Assembly (NCBI RefSeq): GCF_025698545.1
Contig: NC_068576.1
Coordinates: 51,742,390-51,806,389 of the forward strand
Length of the DNA: 64,000 nucleotides
Source of the DNA: Gossypium raimondii
Taxonomy: Eukaryota > Streptophyta > Magnoliopsida > Malvales > Malvaceae
Reading direction: 5' to 3'
Shown: positions 11,001 to 22,030 of the stretch, piece after piece
Position numbering within the stretch: the stretch's first letter is position 1
Layout of the letters: each line of letters starts with the position of its first letter
Translations under genes and position numbers: made by a program
The notes under the pieces: model-generated
What the model was told of the DNA's origin: nothing
The model's input: the letters and a program-made list of their open reading frames with translations, nothing else
Databases searched by the model: none

Positions 11001-12315
11001 CAACAGTGATCAAAGCCTAATCCCAGAGAAAAGCCTAGTAAACAGATTTCATAAAATCTGTCTAGCTTAAACTAATACAAGAGAAGTCTGAATACTTGGA
11101 TAATATGACTTTGCAATAAGCATGTCTTTCACCCAACATTGAAGAACATATCCAATCTTATGTTGGATTATCAGGATCTGAACAGTTAATTATTTAAGTG
11201 AGACATTCTATGCACCACACTCTCCACATCTAATATTAAATATTCTTTACGTATGAGTCATTTAAGCTAGCAGCAACAAACAAATAGAAATAAAAGTAAC
11301 TATCCATTGATGACCTTGTGACCACGTGTCATGAACAACATGGATCTGCTTTCTTTTTCCAATTTCCCCATTGTGCTCCATTAGTTGCTGAGAAAATCCA
11401 GGAAGAAGCACAATTAAAACCTTAAATCACACAATTCCAGGACATGGGAAACGAGGACAAAGCCATCAACTCCCCAGTATAAACATCACAATTAGTTGAG
11501 ACAGGATCCTGAGCCTGTTTTTCGAAACCAAAGCAACCAAAATGATAATATAGCTTAGCACATATGATCCTCGATTCTTCACAAACATCTTATAACCAAA
11601 CCCTAAAGCCTCAGTGAGAGTTTAACTGATAACTTTGAAACCCTAGCTGGCTAAAGCCCTCACCTAGAGATAGCCTAACATAGAACAGTGATTTGCTGCT
11701 ACCATGCAATCCTATATTCCTAAACTTGTTCCTCTAAATTTAATTTCACATAAAAGATTCCAAAAACTTATCCTCTACGATAGTTGCTTTCCTAAACCTT
11801 CTCAGAAATGGCTTTAGAGCCGACCACTTCCAGAGCATTTAACTCGATTAGGAGCAATGTCAAATCCGCAATAAAACCTTATCATCAAGGAAATCAAATA
11901 TTTCATAAGTCAAACTAAAAGAGACAACATCAATTAAAATTTCCTACATTTTTCCTGATAAAGGTAAGTTCAAAACACTAAGTAAGAGTTAACTACTAAG
12001 GCGTACATAGGTGTTTAGTTGCCTGACAAAGCTCGAGAAGTTGTTGTGCTTAAAATACTTGGGCAAAAGATCCCGAGCGAACTCCGGCGGGTTCCAAACA
12101 ACAAAGCTATTGTTGGTTGGGCTCCAAGAAACGATGGCATCGGTGGCAGGATCATCTACCATATCGTAAGTCTTGCTAAGGAAAGGCGGTGGCCCGTTTG
12201 CACTATGCCCCGCCACTGGCTGGGGCATTGGCAGAGGTTGTGTTGCTGTTTGGGTTCCTCCGCCGCTCGTCGATGCATCGGTTTGGTTGTTGCTACTGCT
12301 ACTCACTCCATCCAT
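8010..12315 (-). CDS. HSFA1D: Class A1 heat-stress transcription factor
   Basis: Two exons, 12007-12315 and 8010-9236, encode 511 residues. HsfA1 proteins are the master activators of the plant heat response. The DNA-binding domain begins [15 protein letters not shown] (about residue 42), and the single intron falls after FVRQLNTY, the hallmark position in plant HSFs; exon 2 resumes [21 protein letters not shown] oligomerisation coiled coil is at about 166-232, basic [11 protein letters not shown] at 247-254, an AHA-like activator patch SPFFHDLF near 452-459, and an export signal [11 protein letters not shown] at 494-504. The extended HR-A/B of class A and the LTEQMGLL end mark subclass A1. 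The intron is long (2770 bp). No break. The A1D letter is assigned from neighbours and is less sure than the A1 class. Confidence 0.92.
10020..10245. repeat. Imperfect tandem repeats in the HSFA1 intron
   Basis: Two families are interleaved. AAGGAAATCTGTAGAGGA occurs twice, about 50 bp apart (near 10031 and 10068). A unit containing ACTATA(A/G)GATTT(C/G)AGATGA occurs three times between about 10118 and 10230. They sit mid-intron, away from the splice sites. Confidence 0.6.
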
Positions 12316-12660
12316 TCCACGTCACAAAATCAAAGAAATAATAATAATAATAATAATTAAAGTATAAAATAAAACCGAGAAGTGAAAAAGGGGGGGACTC
12401 TAGGGTTTAGAGGCAGGGTTAATTTGCGGCATTAGATATTTGTGAAATTTGAAATATAAAAGAGGATTGATATGAGAAGAAAATAGAGAGGAAGGAACTT
12501 AGAAACAGACAACGGGCGGCTTAACGGCCGAAAGAGAGAGCGGCGTTAAAAGGGAAAGGGACGCCTGCGGGAGGCGCTTTTCTTTTCGTGATTCGGCTTT
12601 TCAGGGGAAGCTGACGTCGAAATTCGCTCCCCCATTTTCAGTTTTATTGTAATTTGTTGG
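12316..12660 (-). promoter_or_regulatory. HSFA1 leader and proximal promoter
   Basis: Immediately upstream of the start is an AAT repeat (about 12339-12357 on the plus strand). Farther up, a telo-box (AAACCCTA on the gene strand; plus 12401-12408) overlaps a short upstream ORF (minus 12432-12400, ten codons, MPQINPASKP, then stop). A TGACGTC bZIP-type box is at 12612-12618, in a GC-richer island at about 12480-12630. No transcription start can be set, so whether the uORF is in the mRNA is unknown. Confidence 0.4.
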
Positions 12661-14995
12661 GTTGCTTTTAATTCACTGAATATATTTTATCATAAAATAT
12701 GTACCAGATAATATATTAAATCGAAATGTACTATTTATTCAATTAATTTTATTTTCTAAATATGATAATCAGTACATGGTTATATATCATATTGTTATGT
12801 TAAAGGATGCTTATTTGTAAATATACCATTATAGTTCAAGTAATTGCTCTTTTCATTTTTTTAACTTTTTATTTCTTATTTATTTATATCAAAATATGAC
12901 ATTAATATTTTCATATCTATAATCAAATAAGAAAAATTCAAAGCTTCAAATTATATTATACTATATTTTTCATTTAATTTTGTATTAATTTAAGGTGAAA
13001 TATATATAAAAAACTCTTGTTTAAACACTTTAAAAAATTAAAATTTTATAATATTTCTTTTATTTCCTTAGTAGATAACATTTTGTTTTGGTCATAATAG
13101 CCTAATGACTCAAATAGATAGGATTGTAAATAAATAAAGAATTTGACAAATTATTTGTGAATCGTTTGTATGATATTTGCTTATTAAATTAAATAAATGA
13201 GTATTAACGAAAAAAATTACAATCACATCTATGTTCTATTTTTAGAGTCAAATACTCCGATGCCGGGATAAGGTATTTTCTTACTAGACTAGATAGACAA
13301 CATAATCATCCTTTAACCGATTTGTTCAATTTCGATTCATCATACTATTAACCTTTTAAATTACAAGTAAAAATAAGACTTAAAGCTCTTAGAATTCTTT
13401 TTAATTCTTTCAATCGTATAGAGGAATTCAAATACTACTTAATCATTGAAAACTTAATTCTTTTATTTCATGATCTTGAATTGGACCATAGTCGATATTT
13501 TTTGTTAAAGACTTCATACCATTCATGATCGAATCATGTTTTCCTTTTTATGTATCTATTTTTTTTTCCTTTAAAATGGCAACTATCCGTTAATTCATTT
13601 TGAGATGGTTGAATGCCATTCATGTTTAGAGATTGTCAAATACCAAGAATAGATGAACCGCCAAATGCCATCCATCGCTAATGGTCAAGTGCCATTTCAA
13701 ATATTTTAATAACCTAAAGACATTATAACTCTCATATTAGAAGATCTTATTTTATACGGCGTAAAGAACATATTGGTTTAAATTTTATTGATTTTGAATT
13801 ATATATATAACATTTCATTAAGCAATGAATAATGTAAGTACAGGTTTAATTCCAAAAAGCCACCATGTGCGCATAGTCTCTGGATACGAACCCAAAAAAC
13901 TAGAACCCAAGATATATGCTGACGGATAAAAACCGTCGCTATAAACGTGAGAATCTAATATTAAAAAAGATACTGCGACAAAAATCAAGTCGTTGCTATA
14001 GGATATTGTCGCTATAAGCTTTTAGCGACAGTAATTCCTGCCTCTCTATATTGAAAATCCATCGATAAAGAGATTATGTTTTGGAGATCATTCCCACAAA
14101 ATCAAATACACACAATTAACAATAGTGATTCATTAAAAGAGAATTTATGGATTTGAATGAAATTTTCAAAATTTATCAATTAATAAAATTATACTATAAA
14201 ATAAGATTTATATAATAAAATGAAATAATAAGTCGACTTGTTTGTAATAATAATAATCGAAAGCCAGATAATATTTGTGATTTATATTTCTTACTTCAAA
14301 TTTGATCTTAAAGCAATCATTTTATTGATAAACATAGTTAGAAAAATAAATACTAAAATCCAACTTAATAAAATATAGGCATATAAAACATTTTTCTTCT
14401 CGGATATAATAAAACCCTATAACACTTCAATCATAATAGTAAAAATAATTAACAGAAAGGTATTTTATATAAACGTTTATTTGGTATATCTTTCATAAAT
14501 ATGTATCTTTTAACGAGATAACATTTTTAAATTTGGGAATAACTTATATCAAGATGATTTTAAAATTATTATTATTTTTATACAAAGAAATATCACAAAA
14601 AAATTATTGTTTTTACACATCAATAAAATTTCACTACATCACCCATTTTTAAAGATATAAAATTATTATATATTGATCCGTATTTAACCTATTTTTAAAT
14701 TCTAATTAAATTATTTTAAACATAATAATTAAAATAAAAATTAAATATTAAGAAACTTTAAGTGTATTGATAAGTCACGTTATATTATTCTCGAGAAAAG
14801 AATAAGACGGTCGTACATGAAAAGTAAAAAATAACTAGTTATAAACTAGTTATGGATGTTTTTTATATTTTTTATTGAAGTTACTTATGTTTTAAAATAA
14901 TTTAATTAGAGTTAAAAAATAGGTTCAATATATAGGCTAACTATCACAAAGAAAGCACCGCCAAACGAGGCTCGCTGGTAACTTCAGCCTCCTCC
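12661..14995. other. AT-rich spacer with one possible transposon relic
   Basis: Very AT-rich, no supported gene. Between about 13920 and 14035 there is a cluster of GTCGCTA/TAGCGAC words, including the small inverted repeat TGTCGCTA...TTAGCGACA near 14007-14032. Such words are typical of subterminal motifs of CACTA-like elements, but no termini were found. Confidence 0.4.
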
Positions 14996-17900
14996 ATGAG
15001 AAGAGCAAGAAAAGGATCAAGGGGAAGCCACCACCAAAGCAACGATACCTGGTCTGTCAAGCCTCATCGCGGTACTCCTCAACAACCACCGCATGGTTCC
15101 CAAGAACAACAAGAGGAATCCAATCTTAATTCTCCTTCAACCTCCTCTACTTCTAATCAACAGCAATTCCCTAATTCTACCCAAGAACCCCATAAAACGC
15201 ATCTAAATACCAGCTGGAAATACCGACGTGGCCACGTGGTGAAAACACAGTTCGTTAAAAGATCCGACCTCGCTTCTTCCAAACACGAGCTTAGCTCTGA
15301 GGATAATAACGCGAGTTTGGGTGTAGCTGAAGACATGGATGTGGACCAAAATGAAAATAAAGGAAGAGAGGTTTTGGAGTCAAAGATTGAAGAGGACGGA
15401 GAGAAAATTGAAGGAGATGAACCACATGACGGCGCGGATGATTTCGTGAATAGGTTGGAGGAGCTGCGGTTAAGGGGGGATGAACCCGAGTTGCCGGAGG
15501 AACAACTGAGCATCAATGAACAGTTGCAGGAGGACGAGGTAATTCCTCGAATTTTTTATTTCTACTACTTTCCCTTTTTTTTCTCAAACAATTATGTTGC
15601 GTTCTCCAAATTTGTGCACTTCTTTTATTCTGTTGTTATTATTATTGAAGCCGAAGGCATTATAATCTTGGTCCGAATAATAATGATCTTGAGTTTAGAT
15701 TAGCTTCTTGAAGTTCATATGCTTTAAAACTATGTCGTGTGTCATTGTTGTCCTAATAAAAAACCTAAAATTTGAGTCAACGGAATGTGATGATGCTAAA
15801 GTTGTTTCTTCCCCCTCTCAATTCCCTGGCCATAAAAAGGGTTCATTTTCATCTATATCCAATTCTCCTTATCTGATCTCTCTCTTCTTTTTTCCTGGTA
15901 GCTACTTGTGATACAGTCTATTTATGGAGACAATGTCTTCATCCTCGAGGAACATATGGGCTTACGGTCCTTGAAGGTTATGTATTTGCCCTAAACTTCA
16001 TGTTTTAGCTAGTAGCTACAACCAAGTGATTACTGACTAAGATGACACCTTTGTGTTATTTTACAGATTCATATTCATCTTGAAGGCTGTGGAGAGAAAA
16101 TTATAAAAACAAAATTTAATTCATCTAATGTTGTTGGTGCAAAAAGCGAGGCTTCGGATGACTTTTCATACTCATTCAAAGTCCAGCATCTTCCACCGAT
16201 TGTGTTGACTTGTTTACTGCCTAAATCGTACCCCAGTCATCTTCCTCCTTATTTCACCCTCTCTGTTCAGTGGTTGCATCCTGCTAGAATCTCCGATCTT
16301 TGTGGTCAGCTTGACTCATTATGGAAGGAGCAAGAAGGGCAAGAAGTTATGTACCAATGGGCAGAATGGTTACAGAATTTCTCTCTTTCTTATTTTGGGT
16401 TTGATAAAGAAATAATTCTTGGTCCTTATGGTATTGAGAACACTGGAGATAGACGTGCAATTTCAGGATGTGTCTCCCCAGATGTTGATGTTCCAATTAT
16501 TAGGAGTTACAATGAAGATAAATTACATGAGAACTTCCTAAAAGGCTTGCATGAATGTTCAATCTGTCTTAATGAGCATGCAGGTAATTTTACATTGATC
16601 AATTGGAAAAGTTTTGCTATTGTCGGCATTTCCTCCTGAGAACATTTTAGGGCTCATCCTTTGTGCTTTACCAGAGAAGAGCATGACTTGAAAAGAAGCT
16701 AAGGGTTTGTAATATCTTGATGCTTTAAGTGTGTCATCTTTAGATGATTTTATTTGTTATGCTAAGGTTAATTAACATTGTGGATCCGAAGTATCAGTAA
16801 TATCATTTTCAGTTAAGAAAATTTCCACTATAATAAGTTGGAGAACTTGCATTAACTATGCTGGGAGCTTGTGACTTTTGGGGGGTTGGATTTGAGTATG
16901 GATGGCCATTAAGCATATGGCATGTGCATTTAATAAAAAATGAAAATAAACTATGATTCTGGATTTAATATGATGAAAATATTGTGCATTCTATTGTGAC
17001 ATTTTTGGTCCTATGTTGAATATTGCTCTTTCTTTTTCCTTCTTTCACCAGGTATTGACTTTGTTAGGCTGCCATGCAAGCATTTCTACTGCTGGAAATG
17101 CATGGAAACTTATTCTAATATGCATATCTCTGACGCCACCATAACCAAGCTGCAATGCCCTGAAGCTAAATGTGGTGGTATGGTCCCTCCTGCTTTATTG
17201 AAACGGTTGCTTGGCGATGAAGGGTATGAACGATGGGAATCCCTTATGCTACAGAAAACACTTGAATCAATGTCAGATGTTGCATATTGCCCAAGGTGTG
17301 AAACACCTTGTATAGAGGATGAAGAGCAACATGCACAATGCTCCAAGTGCTTCTTTAGCTTTTGTACCCTTTGTAGGGAGCGCCGTCATGTTGGCATAGC
17401 TTGTATGACACCAGAAATTAAGCTTCGTGTCCTGCAGGTATTAGCTATGTCATTTTCTTCAGTGGTGTTTTTCTGCTCTTGTCTACTTGGACAAGCTTAT
17501 CATTTCTTCTGCAGTAATTTTTCATCAGCATTTGCTCTCATGTTTTCCTTGTAAATTGTAGAAATTGGCTTTTAAAGGTTAATTGGATAGTTTATAGCTT
17601 TAGCTTGGACTTCATGGAATAATATAGACCAATGATTGTCGATGTCTTCTTCTGGGCTGTGCTCCTTTCCCTTCACTGCTTTCAGATATTTTAGCATTTT
17701 CCTTGACCTGTGATCATCTACTTATATTATAGGAACTTTGCTCATCACTCATGGAATTAATATTGTTGACAGGAACGCCAAAGTTCATCCCAATTGGACC
17801 ATGAGCAAAAGCGCAGGGAGCGTGAGATGATCAATGAACTTCTCAGCTTGAAGGAAATAATGCGTGACGCCAAGCAATGTCCATCTTGTAAGATGGCAAT

Positions 17901-18707
17901 CTCAAGGACTGAGGGATGTAACAAGATCGTATGTGAGAACTGTGGGCAGTATTTCTGCTACCGATGTAACAGTGCGATTAGCGGATATGATCATTTCAGG
18001 TACACAAACACGTACAATATTTCCAGATAAAGTCTTACCGTTGGCTTGGTTCAACTCGTGAATAGTTGATTGGTCAGTATTTAGCTAACAAGGTTTTTCC
18101 TCTTTCCTTATTGGAGGGATGGGGCATGTGAATTGTTCCCACAAGAACTGATACGGGAGTGGGAGGAAAGGGTGAATGTACGCCAGGTATTAGGTCAAGT
18201 TCACGCTCAACTATTTGCTGACCGTGGGCTGCCGTGCCCTAACTGTCGTCAGTTCAATGCAAAGGTGAGAAAATTTGTTCAGTTTGTTGGAAATTTTCTC
18301 CCCCTATATGTACCTTTTATCTCCTAATGCAATCTAGTGGAAACTAACTGATATGTCACAGAAGTATGAATGTCATGTTATATAGCATTCATCCTGATTT
18401 AAAATGACAACCCCAGCCAACAGTACTTTTACCTAAAATTACTGATATGTGTTGTAGTCGAAAACATAACAAAAAGTTACTTCGATAGGCGAACCGGAAT
18501 ATTTTGACATTGTTAGATTGATTTATTGATATGTAAATAGAGGGTCTAGTTTAATGTTTTGATTGTACACATTAACAGGTAGGCAACAACAATCACTTAT
18601 TCTGCTGGGCATGCCAAATGCACTACTGTTACTTATGCAAAAAGATTGTAAGGCGCGGTTCTCAACACTATGGACCCAAGGGCTGCAAGCAGCACACAGA
18701 GGGATAG
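14996..18707 (+). CDS. NHL8: RWD-RBR E3 ubiquitin ligase (NHL8/RNF14-like)
   Basis: Seven exons: 14996-15538, 15902-15976, 16067-16583, 17052-17437, 17773-17999, 18117-18264 and 18579-18707, giving 674 residues. RBR ligases take ubiquitin from an E2 onto their own cysteine before passing it to the substrate. Order: a basic, low-complexity and then acidic N-terminus (1-180); an RWD-like domain in exons 2-3 ([17 protein letters not shown] to [14 protein letters not shown]); RING1 starting [19 protein letters not shown] (about 371); an IBR with CPRCETPC and [16 protein letters not shown]2 [19 protein letters not shown] with candidate catalytic Cys556 (the C of TEGCN); and a further Cys-rich tail ([21 protein letters not shown]). 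All ligands expected for RING1 and RING2 are present. The name NHL8 comes from recalled At1g32340 and does not describe function. Confidence 0.9.
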
Positions 18708-19330
18708 CAGCAAATACCATCGATCAACCTTATTGATAGATGATGTGGTGAAGGAATAGAACCCCTGCCCGCCGTCTTCCAAGGGCAAGGATATTTGGTT
18801 GGTCTATTTGTGTTTCCTATTCTTCCTTAAAAGACATTTTTCTCGTGTGTTGTAAATTACTAAAATTTTGTTCTTGGTATCATCATCCCCGTCTAGGTAA
18901 TGGCTTTGAAATAATTTCAGTTTCCAAATTGGATGCTGGTTCTGGACGTAAATTTGAGATCAGTCTTTCTTTCAATTGAATTGTAGCAAATAAAAAGGAA
19001 CTTTTTGGAACCTATCCAGTAGAGATGTTATTATGGATTATTATCGTCAGCAGTCAGTTGAGTAAAAAACTCTACAAGACTATAATAAAATAATAATTAA
19101 TTTTTTATTATATATTTTTAATTAATGTGACTTTTGTCAATTAGGTTTTTTTATACGTGTGATCCAACTATTAGTGCTTTATTTTTGGATGGTTTAGGTT
19201 TAGAAGTTTTCATATATTTTATTTTGGTTTTAAAGTTTAATTTTTTTAATTTAGTTATTACTGAGGAACTGATTTTTTATTATTTTATTGAATTTATCAA
19301 ATTATCGTAATCTAAAATTTTAACCAATTT
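18708..19330. other. RBR ligase 3' flank, AT-rich
   Basis: Likely 3' untranslated sequence followed by AT-rich spacer. No gene or structured repeat is supported until the inverted-repeat arm that begins at about 19331. Confidence 0.45.
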
Positions 19331-19429
19331 AATTCTCAATTTTATATATTTTGTCAACTTAATCCCAATTCAAAAATAAAAAAAATACATAAGGCTTTAT
19401 AAATATACATACAAAATTATAAAAATATG

Positions 19430-19970
19430 TTCCATTTCCTCTTCCTTTTCATCCTTTGCTGGGGCCACTACAGCATCTGCAAGCTCGTCCGAAGCATCTT
19501 CTTCATTAAGCAAACTCCATCCAGGTATGAGCTTTCCTGCTTGTCTGATCAGACAGCTATAGTCATATATATTGTGTTGGAGCCAAAACTTGCAGGCCAA
19601 GTAAGGGCTTCACTAATAATCCGGGTGAGGTTGGTTGTGGGGCAAATTACTTGCATTAATTTCCAAGTCAACACTATTATTTGTTACGGCAAATGGGAGT
19701 TCTCACCATTATCTCTCTTGGTACTTGAAGTAGAGTAAGTGAGCTGTTTTTTTCCACCTTGTTCAGATCAACTTTCTCAAAAACAAGAACTGTAGGCTCA
19801 GCTTCAACTTTACTTGCTGCAGGTTTTTGACCTCTTGCTTGAGGATGACACTCATCAGACACGTCAATCGAAGCAACCAAGCTCTTAGAACTACCCTTTT
19901 TTGATACTGCTCCTGATGGCTTACAGTCTGAACAGCTTGAGCAGAAGGTTAGTCCGTGGGCGGTTTCTGA
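19430..19970 (-). pseudogene. Decayed gene fragment of unknown parent
   Basis: Minus-strand reading shows hydrophilic coding-like pieces in more than one frame: SIDVSDECHPQARGQKPAAS, EPTVLVFEKVDLNKVEKN and GWSLLNEEDASDELADAVV. Base composition is closer to exons than to the flanks. Stops separate the pieces. No family is recognised, and it may be captured sequence inside the inverted-repeat structure. Confidence 0.35.
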
Positions 19971-19980
19971 AAATTCATAA

Positions 19981-20454
19981 GGGTAAACTCTTTAGTTGGT
20001 CAGCCAACTTTTAGGATGCTTTCATTTTGGTCACTCAAAATAAAATCTTTACAATTTGGTCACCCAAACTTTACACACCAAATCATGTTTACACTTTCAT
20101 TTTGGTCAACCAAAAAATATTTTTTTAAGTATTGATTGGGACAAAAAAATCAATGATTAAAGTGAAAAAGCGATAGAAATTTGACAAATTTTGTGTATTA
20201 TTTTAGTTTCTATAGTTTTTTTTCACTTTAATCTTTAATTTTTTTACCTCAATTAATACTAAAAAAGATATTTTTGGGTGACCAAAATGAAAGCGCAAAC
20301 ATGATGTAGTGTGTACAGTTAACCGTTGTTAGAGATTTGAGTGACTAAAATGAAAGCGTCCTAAAAGTTAAGTGACCAAATTGTAAAGATTTCATTTTGA
20401 GTGGCCAAAATAAAAATATCCTAAAAGTTGGGTGATCAACTAGAGAGTTTACCC
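19981..20454. mobile_element. MITE with long terminal inverted repeats (Mutator-like)
   Basis: 474-bp foldback. The left end GGGTAAACTCTTTAGTTGGT and right end ACTAGAGAGTTTACCC pair, and pairing continues through TCCTAAAAGTT, TTTTGGTCACTCAAAATGA-like and AATCTTTACAATTTGGTCAC words for about 90 bp. There is no coding capacity. The flanks AATTCATAA (left) and TATTTATAA (right) agree at seven of nine positions, which fits an eroded 9-bp Mutator-type target duplication. Superfamily assignment is inference from arm length and duplication size. Confidence 0.75.
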
Positions 20455-20690
20455 TATTTATAAAATGGGTATTGATCAACATATCGCCAACATCTAAAAA
20501 TTATAAAAAGGGATATTCATTTCTTTTTTTAAATATTTTATAATTTTGTATATATTTTTACAGAACTTTATGTATTTTTATAAAAAAAATAAATTCTGAA
20601 CAATTATTTTATTTTTTAAACATTTTATTTTTAAACTTTTAACAACGAAGATTAAATTAATAAAATATATAAAACTGAGACTAAAATTAT

Positions 20691-22030
20691 TGACTTGGAC
20701 GAAATTAATAAAATTTATTATTATGCAAATACAAAAAACCAAGTATTCCATTAATTACTTAAGGAGCCTTTGGATCTTCGTTTAGCCCTCGTGTATAGAG
20801 ATTTTGTATTCAAAATTGTGCAATCGCAGCATAAATCTGTGGTGCGATGGAAAAGGTGTAATCACACCATACCCTAAAATTTTCATTGCTCTATTTTGGT
20901 CTCGTTAAAGCTTTAATGCTGCATTTGCAACTTATTTATCTTTTTTTTATTCAGTGAATTATAAAAATGTGACAAAATTCAAATAATAAATACGATTAGT
21001 GCGATTTAAATTTAGATCACATCTGGGATGGTGAACATCCTAACCATCAAGCTATCACATGAGATTCTATGTATCTTTTTTCTTTTATCCTTCTTCATTG
21101 TTAATGAATCCGATAAAACAACCCATGAGGTTTTAAAAAAAGATCAAATAAAATAAATAATAAATTGAACAATTATAATTAAATGTATAATTAATTTTGA
21201 AATGTAAAATGAAATATTATGAAATAATAAATATTTGAATTTTATCAAGTTTTAATTTCTTTTAATTAATTATTAATAAAATTATTATTAGACATAAATA
21301 TAATTGTAATAATTTATTAATTTTATAAATGTTAAATAATTTATATTTTTTATTATACGTCATGTTTAATCAAATATCCTTGATGGTTATTTTATCTTTT
21401 CATTATAATTCATCTCGCCAACGCAATCATTAAATCTAAACATTGATCTCACCACTAATTTTAATTTCACCGTTACAGTAATTAATTTTACCGTCACTAT
21501 TATTTTTAATTTCATCATAGCTAACCTCACCATCCATCCAAAAGAAGATGAAAGATCACTAAAACAAATTTTTAAAACTTTCAAAATAAAAATAGTGATT
21601 ATTTATGTAATTTTATTATAAAATTGGTTTCTTTGAAAACGTTAAATATATAAATCCAAAATGTTAAAAACAAATGCTGAGTTGGCATCCTTAGCTAACC
21701 ACCTTTGTTTGTTGCTGTGTAAAGAAATAAAAAGTCTCATATGTGGAAATATTGGAAAATAGATAAAAATATTCAAAAGCTATATACAAAAATAAATTTT
21801 TTTCGTTTAAAATATTTTAAAGAGGTGAAACTAAACTCTTTTTTTTTTCTTCGTTGGTGAATTATAGTAACAGGATAAAGCCCAAACAACAACGCGATTA
21901 ACACGACTCGAATTCAAGTCATACCTGAAGCAATGAACACGCTTAATTATCATATCATCAGCACATAGGATTGAAAGGAGTAAGTTCTTTTAAGAAAAAT
22001 AGACACCGCCTTTATCATTGTTGAGCCTCG
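20691..22030. other. AT-rich spacer, no gene seen
   Basis: Contains scattered transposon-like words, such as GGAGCCTTTGGAT near 20762 and CATCCATCCAAAAGAAG near 21530, that could be ends of a worn hAT-type MITE. The match is too short to call. No coding region. Confidence 0.4.

Larger units (their letters stand above)
19331..20690. mobile_element. Inverted-repeat structure around a gene-like fragment (possible Pack-type element)
   Basis: The left arm (about 19331-19428) and the right arm (about 20530-20690) are imperfect inverted copies. Shared words include TTTTATATATTTT, AAAAATACATAA and ACAAAATTATAAAA when the right arm is reverse-complemented, with an extra stretch in the right arm. Between them, about 19430-19970 has higher GC and minus-strand coding-like segments (for example EEDASDELADAVVAPAKDEK, and ASKVEAEPTVLVFEKVDLNK), broken by stops and frame changes. 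I do not recognise the parent protein. A separate MITE sits inside, next to the right arm. Long inverted arms enclosing host-gene fragments are the pattern of Pack-MULEs, but no target duplication was found. Confidence 0.35.

Noticed and set aside
12019-12367. Open frames opposite the HSFA1 first exon
   Set aside because: They are the antisense of the GC-richer DNA-binding exon; the minus-strand protein is a clear HSF.
20762-21546. hAT-type MITE bounded by CCTTTGGAT and ATCCAAAAG words
   Set aside because: Only about ten bases pair, and no 8-bp duplication is visible.
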